A stretch of DNA of 64,000 nucleotides from Selaginella moellendorffii (taxonomy: Eukaryota; Streptophyta; Lycopodiopsida; Selaginellales; Selaginellaceae): contig NW_003314272.1 in NCBI RefSeq assembly GCF_000143415.4, positions 530,184 through 594,183 of the forward strand, written 5' to 3'. Under the pieces are notes generated by a model. The model was not told the DNA's origin and made no database searches. It worked only from the letters and a program-made list of their open reading frames with translations. Position numbers and translations under genes: made by a program. Shown here piece by piece: positions 1 through 10,860 of the stretch. Position 1 is the first letter of the stretch, and each line of letters opens with the position of its first letter.

Positions 1-1534
1 ATTGATTGATTGAATACAACGATCATCAATCAATCGGCTAGAGGGCTTCGCAGTGACCACTTGGTGGGAGAGAGACAAGGAGAGGTTTTTATGATCTTCA
101 CATGGCAATCGAAGCGCTGGTTGTCTAGTGGACCAGGATGAAACGACACAAACTTACAACTCACACACAACGAACAACTGGAAAATTTTCCAGAAAAGGA
201 AGAAAAGGTTGGAGCGGGAGAAAACCGATTAAACCGTCACAAACAAAGTTACCTTCCTCGATTCATCCCAATCGATCGTGACAAACTGATCATCACTGCT
301 GCTTGGGAATTGGATCGAATTCTGGTGAAACTTTGCTGTTTCGCAACGGCGAGGAATGGAACGCACCCCGAAGCTTTGGATTCCGTTCTCTTTCTTTATC
401 TCTCTTTTCTCTCGCATCCATCACTGCCATGTTTGCTCGTCAGTGATCTCACAGCTCACTTGCTAAAGATCAAGTGTCATGTGTGTGTGTGTGTTGGTGG
501 CGGTCTCAAGTTTGCGTAGTGGACACTATACTGTATAGACTTGTGTGTGTGCTGTTCGAGGACTTTGTCCGTGGAAGACAAAGCACAGCACAAACCAACA
601 TGTAAATTTGCCCAGGCCTGGCAATCGCAAGAACCGAGATTGCCCATAAGTCGTCACGTTGGTGATGACACCACCATATACCGTAGAAACAGTGCCGAAA
701 CACTAAACAATGGCCTAGGAAACGAGTTCCCGAGTAGAAAACTCTAGTTTCTTTGGCACCTTGCTCATTAAAATCGACTTCTCAAGTAGAGAAACCATAT
801 TCTATCAAGCAAATGTTGGCTTGACTGGTATCCAGCAAGCCCGATTCAATGCCCGGCAGTGGCAGGGCCAAAGATTGGGCCACTCCAAATGCGGCGAGAC
901 AAAGCTCTTTCAATCCATCCATCCATTTGAGCTGGGCCAGAGTGTAGTGTACTGCGCCAGTCCGTCCGAGCTGGAGGAAGAACACACAGCGATCACGCCG
1001 CCCAGTTGGGTGGTGTGATGGATCCATCGCATCAATCCATCCATCAAAAGAATCTCCCTCAACCTCTTGCAAGGATTATAAAAAAGTAGAGCGCGCAAAA
1101 AAAAAAGCATGGAGAGGCCTTTCGTTGGATTTTTGGGGGAGAGCGATGGATCGAACAGGTGAGTTCGATTAGAAAACTAGGGCGGAGGTCTGACCGGTAC
1201 GAAACGACCACGGCCTGGCGCCCGGAAGCATGTGGGCGCCCATGTGAGGCCCGGCTTGTCCGATTCCACTGCTCGCAACTGCTGGTCTTTAATTTTTTTC
1301 CCTGACACTGCCACTCCAATTTGGATCCATCGTATATAAAATCCCCAGCCCTCCCCCGGAATCCCCAAATCCAAGCAAAGCAAGCAAGCAAGGCAAGGAG
1401 AAGCAAGCAGCATTGTGTTCTATAGATCTATCTATCTCTCTATCTTCCTCTCTCAATCGAGAGCGACGATATATCAATCACACTAGCAAAGCCCAAGAGC
1501 AAGAAGAACTCTCCATCCATCTCTAGCTACATCC
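1..1534. other. Intergenic DNA upstream of the first SAUR gene
   Basis: No convincing gene is visible. The stretch holds short GT-rich runs near 480-495 and 541-552 and many short open frames without family resemblance. The last 200 bases are the likely promoter and 5' leader of the SAUR gene that starts at 1535. GAGACA motifs (reverse complement of the auxin-response core TGTCTC) occur at 70-75 and 896-901, but single 6-mers are weak evidence. Confidence 0.5.
1333..1340 (+). promoter_or_regulatory. TATA box of the first SAUR gene
   Basis: TATATAAA lies about 195 bases before the ATG at 1535, a spacing that would leave a 5' leader of roughly 160 bases. No experimental support is available here. 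Confidence 0.5.
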
Positions 1535-2005
1535 ATGGCTTTTCTGGCAAGGATTGGAAGTCTGCTCAAGTCCGCCTCGATCAAGAAGAGATCTGGGCGC
1601 AGCCTGGATCGCTCCTCCAGCAACAGCAGCTGCTCCTCGCTCGGCTCCTCCGCTTCCGCGGCCTGGGACTGCTGCTACGACAGCGATCTCGACGTGGACC
1701 AGGCCCCCGATTCGTGCTCCTGCGCCATCCCCGCCGACGTTCCAAAGGGATGCATGGCGGTCATTGTCGGGAGCTGCGAGAAGAAGAGGAGGAGGTTCGT
1801 GGTTGGCACGCATCTCCTCTCGAATCCGGTGTTTGGGGTCCTGCTACAGCGCGCGGCCGAGGAGTACGGGTACGAGAACTCGGGTGCTCTCGCGATTCCG
1901 TGTGATCCCGTCCTGTTTGAGCACTTTCTATGGCTGCTCAACAACAACGATCCCGCTGCCGCCATGCTTGAGGTGAACGAGCTCCTGGCTTTCTACGCGT
2001 CATGA
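1535..2005 (+). CDS. SAUR family protein (small auxin-up RNA), copy 1
   Basis: This intronless gene encodes 156 aa. Residues about 1-65 are basic and serine-rich with no clear fold. The SAUR core follows from DVPKGCMAVIVG through RFVVGTHLLSNPVF, the acidic EEYGYENSGALAIPCD segment and a final helix ending at the stop. SAUR proteins in seed plants bind and inhibit PP2C.D phosphatases and so activate plasma-membrane H+-ATPases during auxin-driven cell expansion; that role is inferred from the family. The insertion CEKKRRR within the first core strand is unusual. It is the first of four SAUR genes within 6 kb, three on this strand. Confidence 0.93.
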   Translation: MAFLARIGSLLKSASIKKRSGRSLDRSSSNSSCSSLGSSASAAWDCCYDSDLDVDQAPDSCSCAIPADVPKGCMAVIVGSCEKKRRRFVVGTHLLSNPVFGVLLQRAAEEYGYENSGALAIPCDPVLFEHFLWLLNNNDPAAAMLEVNELLAFYAS

Positions 2006-3374
2006 GCGAGCATCTTCATCCAAGAGAGCACTACTGGGATTCATCACGATCGATCCATCCAGATCCAGAGCAAAGAGTGCCCCAGCTCGGCTCGGCAAGG
2101 AAGAAGAGACTGAAAGAGGAGCACGAGCACGGGCTTCATTTGAAGAGTCTACAGCTTGTTCGAGAGCACATTTTGGGCTCTAGATCTGGTGCTGCTCCAC
2201 CGAAATTGCGCATTGCAATTCGTGACAGCGGCGCGACTGTGATCGATCGTATCAATTGTTTTCTAGCTCACACACACATAAGAATACTACTAGTATTACA
2301 ATACATTTCCTTGTCATTTCAGTCAAAGATTTACTGAGGTCCATGTTGAAGAGCTAAAATGACATTTGAACATGTTCACTGTTGTTTTGAAGTGGTAGAT
2401 TTTAGTAGAGTTTGAAGTGCCCAAGATTTCAGTGCCTCAAAGCTGGGGTCCGGGCAGTTGGGCTCACTGACCACCCAAAAAATCCGCCCTCCACAAGTTC
2501 ATCTTGTGGTTCACCTTCTGATTTCAGTTTCTGCCTTCTGCTGCTGCATGCAACAGCAGCTGCTGCCTTATCAACCAGCATCTCCCATCAATTCTCGTCC
2601 CAGGCCTGGCTTCAATTCCCACTTTCTGTGTGTACTCGTACTTGGGATATAGAATGGAATAGATCGAAAATCCATATAGCGAAATATGACCCGCTGTTCT
2701 TCCTCCAGCCCCATGTCGCCTTATTCTCCCAGGACGTGACGGACGGAGTAAGGTACTCTGGACTTCTTCTTTTCTCTCTGGTGGCTACGTCTCCACAGAT
2801 ATAATGCGCTCCACTCCACCTCGAGCTCGCTCGATCTATGCCACAGAAACAGAAGCGATGAAATTGCAGCCACGAAAAATTACTGCATACGGATCAAACC
2901 TGTCGCCGCCAACAGTAACCGAACCCCAAACCGCTGCACAAGCCAACAAAAGGTACGACGGAAAAAGTTGGCCTAGATGGAAACACTTTGTAGACATTGC
3001 ATGGCCAACCCCACATATATTAGCTGGCCACACTCCTTGTTATTAAATTTCTCCTTTACTTTGCCTTTTTCTGGCTATTTGTCTTTGGTTCTTTCGGTTG
3101 TGCCGGCTTCGAGCAATGTGGCGTGAGATCATCATTCCAATTCCGTGCTGAGATCACCTCCATTTTGATCTATGATTCTGCTTTGGCCCGGGCAACTTTT
3201 TTGTTTATATGGTGTCATCAAAAAGCGAGAAAAAAAGAATCCATCCAGGTGTGCTTCACATCGCGGTCACTGATTTTCACTCCAGTCGAGCAGTATATCG
3301 GGTCCTTGGTATCCATCCCTAGGACACACGCATTTCTTGTATAGAGATCATAGAAGATCAGTCAGTCACTAGCA
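2006..3374. other. Intergenic DNA between SAUR copies 1 and 2
   Basis: This is the 3' end of copy 1 and the promoter side of copy 2. I see no further gene. Open frames of 60-130 codons here lack family signatures and have the composition of non-coding DNA. Confidence 0.5.
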
Positions 3375-3851
3375 ATGACGATCCTTTCCACCAAGTTGAG
3401 AAGATTGCTACTCTGCGCCGCCAGCAAAGCCCGCGCTCTCTCCCCCTCCTCGATTCGCATCGCCTCCTTCTTCAGCCCCTCCAGATCAGACTCCTCCCGA
3501 TCAAACAGCTCCAGGTGCGACGAATCCGATGGCTTCTCCGATCGAGACGACGGCGACGGCGACGCGGAGATCCAAGAGAAGTATCTCGCGGATGTCCCGC
3601 AGGGCTGCTTTGCTGTATACGTGGGCCGCGACCGGCAGCGCTTCGTGGTCGGGACGTGCTTGCTGCGCGATCCCCTGTTTAGGGTTCTTCTGGACAAGGC
3701 CGCGGACGAGTATGGCTTGGATCGCCAGGGCGCGCTGCTCATCCCCTGCGAGGCTGTGCTCTTCGATCACATTTGCTGGCTGCTGGGCAACAATGATCCG
3801 GCGGCGGCGAGCCTGGAGATGGAGGAGCTCCTCGATTTCTACTCCATCTGA
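3375..3851 (+). CDS. SAUR family protein, copy 2
   Basis: This intronless gene encodes 158 aa. The first 65 residues are a basic, then Ser/Asp-rich leader (RSDSSRSNSSRCDESDG). The core runs from DVPQGCFAVYVGRDRQRFVV through LLRDPLFRVLLDKAADEYG to ALLIPCEAVLFDHICWLL. It shares the C-terminal pattern of WLL, N-N-D-P-A-A-A, a short variable stretch and an acidic LL..FY tail with copy 1, so the two are probably tandem duplicates. The ATG at 3375 is the only in-frame start that precedes the leader. Function by family: regulator of PP2C.D phosphatases and cell expansion. Confidence 0.93.
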   Translation: MTILSTKLRRLLLCAASKARALSPSSIRIASFFSPSRSDSSRSNSSRCDESDGFSDRDDGDGDAEIQEKYLADVPQGCFAVYVGRDRQRFVVGTCLLRDPLFRVLLDKAADEYGLDRQGALLIPCEAVLFDHICWLLGNNDPAAASLEMEELLDFYSI

Positions 3852-5595
3852 TTTGGATCAACGCTTCCTTTTGTCCTTTGATTTGCTGACACTAGCTCTC
3901 CCCATTCTTTTGTATCAACTGGTATATAATCTAAGATTGTGAGCGTGGTTGACGCACCACCAGATGGATCATGGATTCCACCACACGTCGCGATCCAGCG
4001 CGAAGCAATGCGAGCTTGTGGAAGATTCTGGGACGAAATCCACCGTTTCAAACAAGACATTTCCAGGGAACCTTTTAGATTCTTCCCTTGCAGAGTGATT
4101 GATTGCGCGAGCACAAAACAAAACTTGTGCTTCTATCACGATCAATCAATCAATCAGTCGTCGTGAGATGGAGGAGAGCCGCCTTAAACAACGTTGTATT
4201 CTACAATTTCCCCTTGTGGGGCATTTTTTCTATGGTTAACCGCTCCTATATATCGTTGAAAAATCGCACCGAAACCCATAGTGCCCCGCACATGATCAAG
4301 TTTGACATTTATTTTGTCATGCGTTGTTTTTCCAGAGAGCCAAGCAAACCTAGCGTGCAAAACTTCTTAGATCCCGCAAAGCGGCATTTGCACTCGGCTT
4401 GTTTCATCCCCGATTTGGTCATTCAGAGTAAAAACATCCAAGAAACACTGAACCCTCTGGTCTGGCTCACTTGTCCCCCTGTGATATCTCCCATCAACTT
4501 TAGTTATTTCTACATTGTCTTGTTCTTCTCTCCTTTACGTTGCGTTTTGCCCCAAAAAGATTCCCCAACCTCCCATTCGCGGCGCGGCCGCGCGGCGGAT
4601 CGAACCCCCGACCCCTTGACCCCGGTCAAAGCCCCGGTCAATCATTCAATCCCTTTTTATTTGTCCAACAAAACCGTGCGCACGGCAGGTACCCCCGGCG
4701 TACCGTACGGCGGGTTGGGCAGTTTCAGTTTCCCAGAGACAGCCACACGTGGCAGCACCAGATTTGCATCAGTAAATGCGGTGCCGTACCCGGCCGTAGC
4801 ACGGAATCACGGGGAAACGCTTTGCGTCGCCCCGTACAAACGGCCGGCTCTGGGCCGTCGCGGCCCGGCAAAGCAATCGTGATCGTCCGATGGCATTCAT
4901 TGGTCCGGTTAACGAACGGCCCAACCGACTGACCGTCCGTACGCACCGCGGCAGCGTACGGTCGAGCGCGCAGTTTGGTTTACCTACCTTTGTGTGAAAA
5001 CAGTCATGTGGTGTCTGGAAGTAAAAATAAAAAAACCATGGCAGTGAAAGTCACAAGTGGAAGTAGTCACATGATGAAAGGATATTCGCTGCATTAGAAA
5101 CTAGAGAGAGAGGATCTTCTCTGTGCTTAAAGTGTAAGTGATGTTTTATGTTGTTAGGTTTTTATATAACTGCTGAGTAGTTGGGGAAGAGTTCCTTCAT
5201 CCCCTTGGTGTGGTGCCACTAGGTAGGGCAGAAAGAAAAAGGAAAAAAAATTGGGCATTGTTTTTGGGTTGTAGACTGGATCACTCACTACTCCACATTG
5301 TGAGAGGAGAGAGTCTCAGCTCCAAAACTCCATTCTAATCGCGAGCTCGTTTAAATACCCGCGGCGGCTTTCTTCTTTCCCTAACCGCCAACGCGTTCCT
5401 TGTGTTTGAGAAGATCATCAATCGAGCTCTGTGATAGTGCCTGTGTGTTCTCCTTTTTTTCTCTCTTTTCTGGCTGTGTGGTCGATCGAAGTGAAAGTGA
5501 GGAAATGGGCTGGATCTAGGACGCATTGGGTCTCTTGGGTTCCAATCCGATCCTCCTGGGTCGCGCTCCATCGCCAGATCTCCTCGCGCGCGGCA
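3852..5595. other. Intergenic DNA between SAUR copies 2 and 3
   Basis: No gene is visible. A GC-rich patch (about 4560-4980) is flanked by AT-richer DNA. The last 240 bases contain the probable promoter and leader of copy 3. Confidence 0.5.
5350..5357 (+). promoter_or_regulatory. TATA-like box of SAUR copy 3
   Basis: TTTAAATA lies about 240 bases before the ATG at 5596. It is the best TATA-like element in that stretch. Confidence 0.4.
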
Positions 5596-6114
5596 ATGCA
5601 TGTCCATGGCTGCAGTGGCGGTGCCACTCGCGGCAGCATCGCGCGCGGCCTCAAGAGGCTCAAGCTCCTCCAGCGCTTGAGATCCTCGCGGGTGTCGAGG
5701 GATCACTATTCCTCCAGCTCCGGGAGCAGTAGCCTCGGCTCAGATTGGCTCCAGCGCACGTCCAGCTCCTCCTGGGAGCTCTTCAGCGAGGAGGAGGGCA
5801 GCCACAACGATGGCTACGATCACCATAGCGACGACGAGGAGCTCTATCTCCCCAAGGACGTCCCCGAGGGGTTCCTCGCCGTCTACGTTGGCGAGGAGAG
5901 GAAGCGCTTCGTGGTGGATGCCCGGCATTTGAATCACCCCTGGTTTAAGATCTTGCTGGAGCGATCGGCGGAGGAGTTTGGCTTCGATCACAAGGGCGGC
6001 CTCACGCTCCCTTGCCGAGTCGTGGTGTTTGAGAGCCTCCTTGGTGTTCTTGAGCGTGGCGATACTCCCAGCTTGAAGCAGCTCGCCCAGATCGAAGAGC
6101 TCCTCGCGGTATAG
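5596..6114 (+). CDS. SAUR family protein, copy 3
   Basis: This gene encodes 172 aa in one exon. I start at the ATG at 5596 (MHVHGCSGG), because the open frame further upstream has only non-ATG starts and reads as leader. Residues 10-90 are basic, then Ser-rich and acidic. The core begins at DVPEGFLAVYVGEERKRFVV, continues through NHPWFKILLERSAEEFGF and ends with the canonical GGLTLPCRVVVFESLL. This is closer to the classic seed-plant SAUR core than copies 1 and 2. Inferred role: growth regulator acting on PP2C.D phosphatases. Confidence 0.93.
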   Translation: MHVHGCSGGATRGSIARGLKRLKLLQRLRSSRVSRDHYSSSSGSSSLGSDWLQRTSSSSWELFSEEEGSHNDGYDHHSDDEELYLPKDVPEGFLAVYVGEERKRFVVDARHLNHPWFKILLERSAEEFGFDHKGGLTLPCRVVVFESLLGVLERGDTPSLKQLAQIEELLAV

Positions 6115-7034
6115 GAGGGAGAGGTTCGTGCAAACCACCATTGATTGATCTCTTTCTCTTATTTCCTTTCTAGAATCTAGTGAGAAAGAAAAAAGAAAAG
6201 GCTGAGGAAGTGGTGCCATTGTCACTAAGAATGCGTGCGCGCCCTCCTCTCTCTCTCTCTTTCGCACAAAGTGTATGTAAAAGGGAGGAGAGTTTGAAGC
6301 TGGAATTTTCTTTCCTTCTTTTTTTTTCCCTTCCAGTGATCAATCGATCACCTCAATTCAATCAAACTTAGATCATGGGTCGCTTGTCACTTTCGATTCC
6401 ATAGATGATCACCTCATGGTTTCTAGACGAGGACGAGTATATTCGGCTAGTTTGAGCGATTGTTGTGGGCCTCGGAGATTCCCCTGGAGTTTTTTTTTGT
6501 TTCGTATGAAACTAGGCTTTAGCGGCTTGCGGCTCGAATCCTGCCCGGCTCCTGTCGTACACAGACAATTTGGTACGTAAATTAATTTATCCAGATGGAA
6601 ATAAAATGCTATCCTGTAATGATAAGCTATACATTTTATTACTTAATAATAAAAACACACTTCTCTTTTTCCTCTGATGTCATTGTTTGGAAAACTTCTG
6701 TGATACTTCGATTACTCGACTTCCATTTTTTGTCAAACTCTTAAAAATGTCATATTGTTATATCTTTAAAACGAGGGAATTGATACGATACGTGCAAAGA
6801 CGTTATCTCACATATAGTTTTACGCAATAGAGAAACACCTCGTCGTATTGGAGCGATGGCATCTTAATTTTTACAAGCAATCCACTCACACTCAACAGCT
6901 TCTGGTGTTACAAACACCTCTCTTGATTTTGATTCTTCTCCCAGCAAAAACTCGGTATCAAAAATGCCTCTGTTTGAGCCGAATTCCAGAGAAGTTGCCG
7001 GGAGATTTGATTGCTTCGCATCGATCTTCTTCCT
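6115..7034. other. Intergenic DNA between convergent SAUR copies 3 and 4
   Basis: This is AT-rich 3' flank of both genes. No gene, tRNA or clear repeat is visible. Confidence 0.5.
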
Positions 7035-7457
7035 CTAGCCACTTTGGACGCTGAGGAGTGTCAAGCTGTGAGGCGGTGGAGGAGGACGAGGACCAGGAGG
7101 AGCAGCTGTTTCGCCGCTTGCAACTCTCCACAAGAGATCCTCAAACACCTCGACTTCGCAGTGGATAGTGAGCCCCCCATTGTGATGGTGTCCAAACTCC
7201 TCCTCCGCCTTCTCTAGCAGCTCACGGAAGAGTCGGTGATTCAAGTACTGCGTCTTGAGGAGGAACCGGAGGCGCTCCGGGCCAACGTAGACAGCCAGGT
7301 AGCCTTGCTGAACGTCCCTGGAGCGGCAACCCTCGGAGTCGGAGTCGTCATAAATTCTGGAGCTCGGAAAGCAGCGCCCCGGAAAGGAATGCGTCCTCTC
7401 CAGGGAGGCTAGCTTCTGGTATCTCTTGAAGCTGCTCCACACCTTTTGCACCTTCAT
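7035..7457 (-). CDS. SAUR family protein, copy 4
   Basis: This is a single exon on the minus strand, 140 aa. The start is the ATG at 7457 (MKVQKVWSSFKRYQ); the frame is open further upstream but without ATG codons. After a short basic leader, the core runs from DVQQGYLAVYVGPERLRFLL through NHRLFRELLEKAEEEFG and GGLTIHCEVEVFEDLL. The C terminus is a proline-rich tail (PPGPRPPPPPHS). This is the compact, canonical SAUR form and the only copy on this strand. A TATATATA stretch at 7650-7657 lies 190 bases upstream. Confidence 0.93.
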   Translation of the reverse strand: MKVQKVWSSFKRYQKLASLERTHSFPGRCFPSSRIYDDSDSEGCRSRDVQQGYLAVYVGPERLRFLLKTQYLNHRLFRELLEKAEEEFGHHHNGGLTIHCEVEVFEDLLWRVASGETAAPPGPRPPPPPHSLTLLSVQSG

Positions 7458-7649
7458 CTTAGCGAGAAAAAGCGAGCTAAAAACCAGACCTTCGGAGGAG
7501 AAAAGGAGATAACCGACACAACTCGATCGGAGAGGAACCGTTTGTTTGATCCACTCTTTTCTCTCCTCTCCTCTCCTCTCCCAGAGAGCCGAGACGCGAG
7601 GAACAAACAGGCCTGATAAGCACGAAACGGCAGTGAGAAGAATAAAAAA

Positions 7650-7657
7650 TATATATA
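7650..7657 (-). promoter_or_regulatory. TATA box of SAUR copy 4
   Basis: An alternating TA stretch, followed on the minus strand by a T run, sits about 190 bases upstream of the ATG at 7457. Confidence 0.45.
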
Positions 7658-8268
7658 GCGGAGACGAGCGTGGTGGGATCACCCAGCGTGGTGCCGGCTG
7701 CCTACACCACGCGAGCAGCTCCAAGAAAATATACACGCTACCTTATCTCGCGCAAAGTCAATGGCTCCTGCTCCAGAGAAAGCCGGCTCTTTTCAGCACT
7801 GTGTAGAGGCATTTCACCTCCGCAGAATCACCAGCGGTGTCATCCGAGAGCTCCGGACTCTTGCCTCAACGCAGATGGATAACGCTCACTTGTCCTCTTG
7901 CAGAGCTTTGATTCATTCTCTCCACCGCGGGGCCGCCTTGCCCCTGTAGAGAGTAAGTCAGCCGCGAATAATATCCAAAAGAGTGGAGGTCACCGTAAAT
8001 ACGTTGTTCATTGTGACTTGTCCAGATGAGCTCGGATATTTCTGATATTTGTTTCCCCCCGTCGGGCGCCGGAACGAAAGCGAACGGGGATTACTCTGCG
8101 ACGAGCGGGTGGCGAAATGGAAATTCTCTTGCATTGACAGGCCGGTCACTGAGTCCAACTATAGCTGAAAGAACCAAAACGAAGAAGAAAAGTGGACAAA
8201 GAAAACTATTAAGTCTTGGCTTGTGTCTGTTTCATGCAGTGACTTTAGCGGGGTGGGAATCTCCGGGT
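7658..8268. other. Intergenic DNA between SAUR copy 4 and LSm5
   Basis: No gene is visible. Short open frames have no recognisable content. Confidence 0.5.
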
Positions 8269-8788
8269 CTATTCAGGTGCTCCACCTGGTACTAGCTGCA
8301 CAAGAGTTTGCCAATGTGAGAAAGAATATAAAAGGGAAAACCTCTCTATAATGAGGAAAGACAAACTAAAGCTTACGATTGCAATGTTGTTCCCGTTGAG
8401 AAGAATTTGGTCCAGCTTGGTGATTCGTTTGCCATCGGGCGTGATCTCACTGCAAGAAGCCTGTTTAGATGAATGGAAACAATCCAAAGAAAAACAACTT
8501 TAAGCCACAAATCTTGCCCAAGCAAAGGCGGCAAAAGAACTAAAAAAGAAGAGAAACTTACTACTCGGTCACGTCTTCTAGAACCATATTGACGTAAACA
8601 TCAAAGCCACGCAGCGTTCCAACGAGCTCCTTGTCGCCCTTCATGATTACCCAGATTTTGGAGCCAATGCATCGATCGATGAGCTCTACGGCAAGCGATG
8701 CGTCAAGCGATCGCGTCACTGGAATCTAAAGAGAATGCGAATGCGAGCGCTTACCCGATGGAAGGAGCTGCGATGGATTGTGCGCCAT
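8269..8788 (-). CDS. LSM5: U6 snRNA-associated Sm-like protein LSm5
   Basis: This gene has four exons (8788-8755, 8685-8562, 8449-8377, 8295-8269) and encodes 85 aa. Every junction is GT-AG and the phases fit. The protein starts [17 protein letters not shown], carries an Sm1 motif around [19 protein letters not shown] and an Sm2 motif [14 protein letters not shown]. LSm5 belongs to both heteroheptameric rings: LSm2-8 binds the U6 snRNA 3' end in the nucleus, and LSm1-7 promotes mRNA decapping in the cytoplasm. The last exon codes for only eight residues. The length matches the family. Its start lies about 260 bases from the divergent gene that starts at 9046, so the two may share a promoter region. 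Confidence 0.93.
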
Positions 8789-9045
8789 TGTGCCACGAGA
8801 AGAGGAAGCCCTAAACCTCGCGATGCCGAGGAATATCCGTGTTTGAGATAACCTAGATCGGGCGGGAAAACTCGAGGACAAGTGGCGGATCCAACGGCTA
8901 CCTTAGAAAAGCTTCAAAGAGGGCGCGTCCTTTCTCAAGCTCGTCGACTCGAGAAGAGGAAAAACATTCGATCGATCGATTGTCCCATTCCAGCACCAAT
9001 GCAGCAAATCCCTCCTCTACCGCGCAGCTCCAGCGCGAGATCGAG

Positions 9046-9537
9046 ATGGACTTGCGCAAGAACATAGACAGGATCTCGTCGTCGCAACACAGGGTCAAGA
9101 TCCTCACGCTCCTGGCGGTGTCCGGGACCGTGGCATTGATCATCATCGTGAGGAGGAACAACCAGGGGTCGCGGGGGCGCGTCAATAGCCCCGGATTTGG
9201 GAGCTCGTCGCCGAGCAGGAACAACCAGGTCTATTCCTCGCCGGATCCGCCCAGGAAGCAAAACATCTCGGCGCCGCGAGGGCACTCGGATCAGTCATGG
9301 AGCTTGCAATCGCTCTACCAGCGCAGCCGGCCAAGCCGCGGGCAGCGCGCAAAGGATTTCGCGCGCCGGGTCCGGCATCGATGCTACGTCCACCGCCTGG
9401 ATTTCCTCTTCCTGGCGGCATTGATCGGTTTGGGCATTTACGCTTATGGATTTTCGGAGAGGAGGTACCAATCCCAATACAGTAGCTACAATCCACTCTA
9501 CTACTACCAGCAGGAGCCGGATGGCTGGTTTTCCTAG
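9046..9537 (+). CDS. Small two-pass membrane protein of unknown function
   Basis: This is a single exon of 163 aa from the first in-frame ATG. It has two hydrophobic segments, about 18-35 (KILTLLAVSGTVALIIIV) and 118-135 (RLDFLFLAALIGLGIYAY). Between them lies a basic, Ser/Arg-rich loop of about 80 residues, and the tail is tyrosine-rich (YSSYNPLYYYQQEP). I do not recognise the family. The layout suggests a hairpin membrane protein with a polar loop. It diverges from LSm5 and is followed about 160 bases later by the bL9 gene. Confidence 0.6.
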   Translation: MDLRKNIDRISSSQHRVKILTLLAVSGTVALIIIVRRNNQGSRGRVNSPGFGSSSPSRNNQVYSSPDPPRKQNISAPRGHSDQSWSLQSLYQRSRPSRGQRAKDFARRVRHRCYVHRLDFLFLAALIGLGIYAYGFSERRYQSQYSSYNPLYYYQQEPDGWFS

Positions 9538-9693
9538 CGAGGCCGAAGAGGTTTTTAGGGCTCCTCCTCTGGACTAATGTACACGTTAAGCTAATTAAAA
9601 CTATGAGTTTAGTTAAGGGAAAACGTAGAATATTCCTTATCCCCCTAGGGGTTTTTGGCAATAGCGTTTTTCTTCTTTCTGGGAGAAAGGGCC

Positions 9694-10659
9694 ATGGCCG
9701 CGGCACTTCCCGTCTTCGAAGGGCTTCGATGCGCCACGACGAGCAGCTCGGTGAGTTTTTAATCGGTCGATCGGCGTGCTTGCGGCTGAAAATCTCATTG
9801 TCTGGCGCCGAGTAGGCAAGGCTTGATGGCGTTTCGCTGGGAATTTCGCAGCCCCGGAGGCTGCGAGTGATGGCGAACAAGAGATCTGTAAAGACTAGGC
9901 AGGTAATGCGACTCGCATCCGAAAATGTGGCTCGATTGTGGACATTTTTCTATCTTTTTTTTTTTTGCTTTCTCAGATTATTTTGTCTGAGGATGTCGAG
10001 TTTCTCGGCAAGACGGGCGATCTCGTGAGCGTCCGGGCTGGGTATTTCCGGAATTTCTTGTTTCCGAAGGGCAAAGCAAAGATGGCAACACCGGAGTATC
10101 TAAAGTGAGTCCGTGTGCTTCTTTCTCACGGTGTATCGACTACTTTGGTGAATTCTTTTGTGTATAGGGAGCTCAAGCTTGAGGCCGAAAGAAAAGAGAA
10201 CGAGAAGAGGAAAGTAAGTTGTAGTTTTCTGCCTCCCTCTTTGTGTTGAGTATGAATCTGATGGTGCTATCTCCAGTTGAGAGAGGATGCTGAAGCTCTG
10301 GCACGGGAACTGCAAAGACTAGGACCTCTCAGCGTGAAGCGTAAGCGTGGAATGGCCAGGCTGATTTTCGGAACGTGAGTTTCTCGGTTTGTTTGGACTT
10401 CATATCGAAGTTGTCTTGCTCCATGCAGTGTGACTACCCAGGATTTGGCCGACATTATTGAATACCGGACGAAGAAGTAAGCAGCACGTTTGTGATTGTC
10501 TTCTAATTCTCTATAGCACTCATTTCTTCTCCTTGCAGGAAAATCGACAAAAGGAACATGACCGTCCCCGAAATCCGAGAGATTGGAACGTACACAGCCG
10601 AGGTCAAGTTGCATCCCGAAGTAACAACTCAAGTAAAGATCACCGTGGTGGGAAGCTGA
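9694..10659 (+). CDS. RPL9: Plastid ribosomal protein bL9 (nuclear gene)
   Basis: There are seven exons: 9694-9750, 9852-9902, 9977-10104, 10168-10213, 10277-10374, 10429-10476 and 10539-10659, for 182 aa. Introns are 54-101 nt, all GT-AG and phase-consistent. The bL9 N-domain is clear: [20 protein letters not shown], then [15 protein letters not shown] charged connecting helix ([15 protein letters not shown]) and the C-domain with [15 protein letters not shown] and [13 protein letters not shown] follow. bL9 bridges domains of the large ribosomal subunit. The extra 35 residues at the N terminus, with Ser/Thr/Arg-rich content, fit a plastid transit peptide. The C-domain wording is closer to plant plastid L9 than to mitochondrial L9 as I remember them; targeting is inferred. 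Confidence 0.9.
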
Positions 10660-10860
10660 GGCAAAGTTGTGAACTTCTACATGTAAGTAGAAGCGACTTT
10701 GCAAGCGTTCTGACTGTGAGCCTGCAGCAAGGCAAAAGTGGGAGGCTCGAGCTGCGAGACACAGCTCGCCTGTTTCTTCGTTTATCTTGACGAAAAAGTC
10801 GGCTTTTCCTTACGACCCGACTTATAGGGCTGTGAAATTCCGAGTTGTGATGAACCAGCT

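Noticed and set aside
4560-4980. A GC-rich open stretch between SAUR copies 2 and 3 as a gene
   Set aside because: Frames are open on both strands, lack family features and look like a composition effect.
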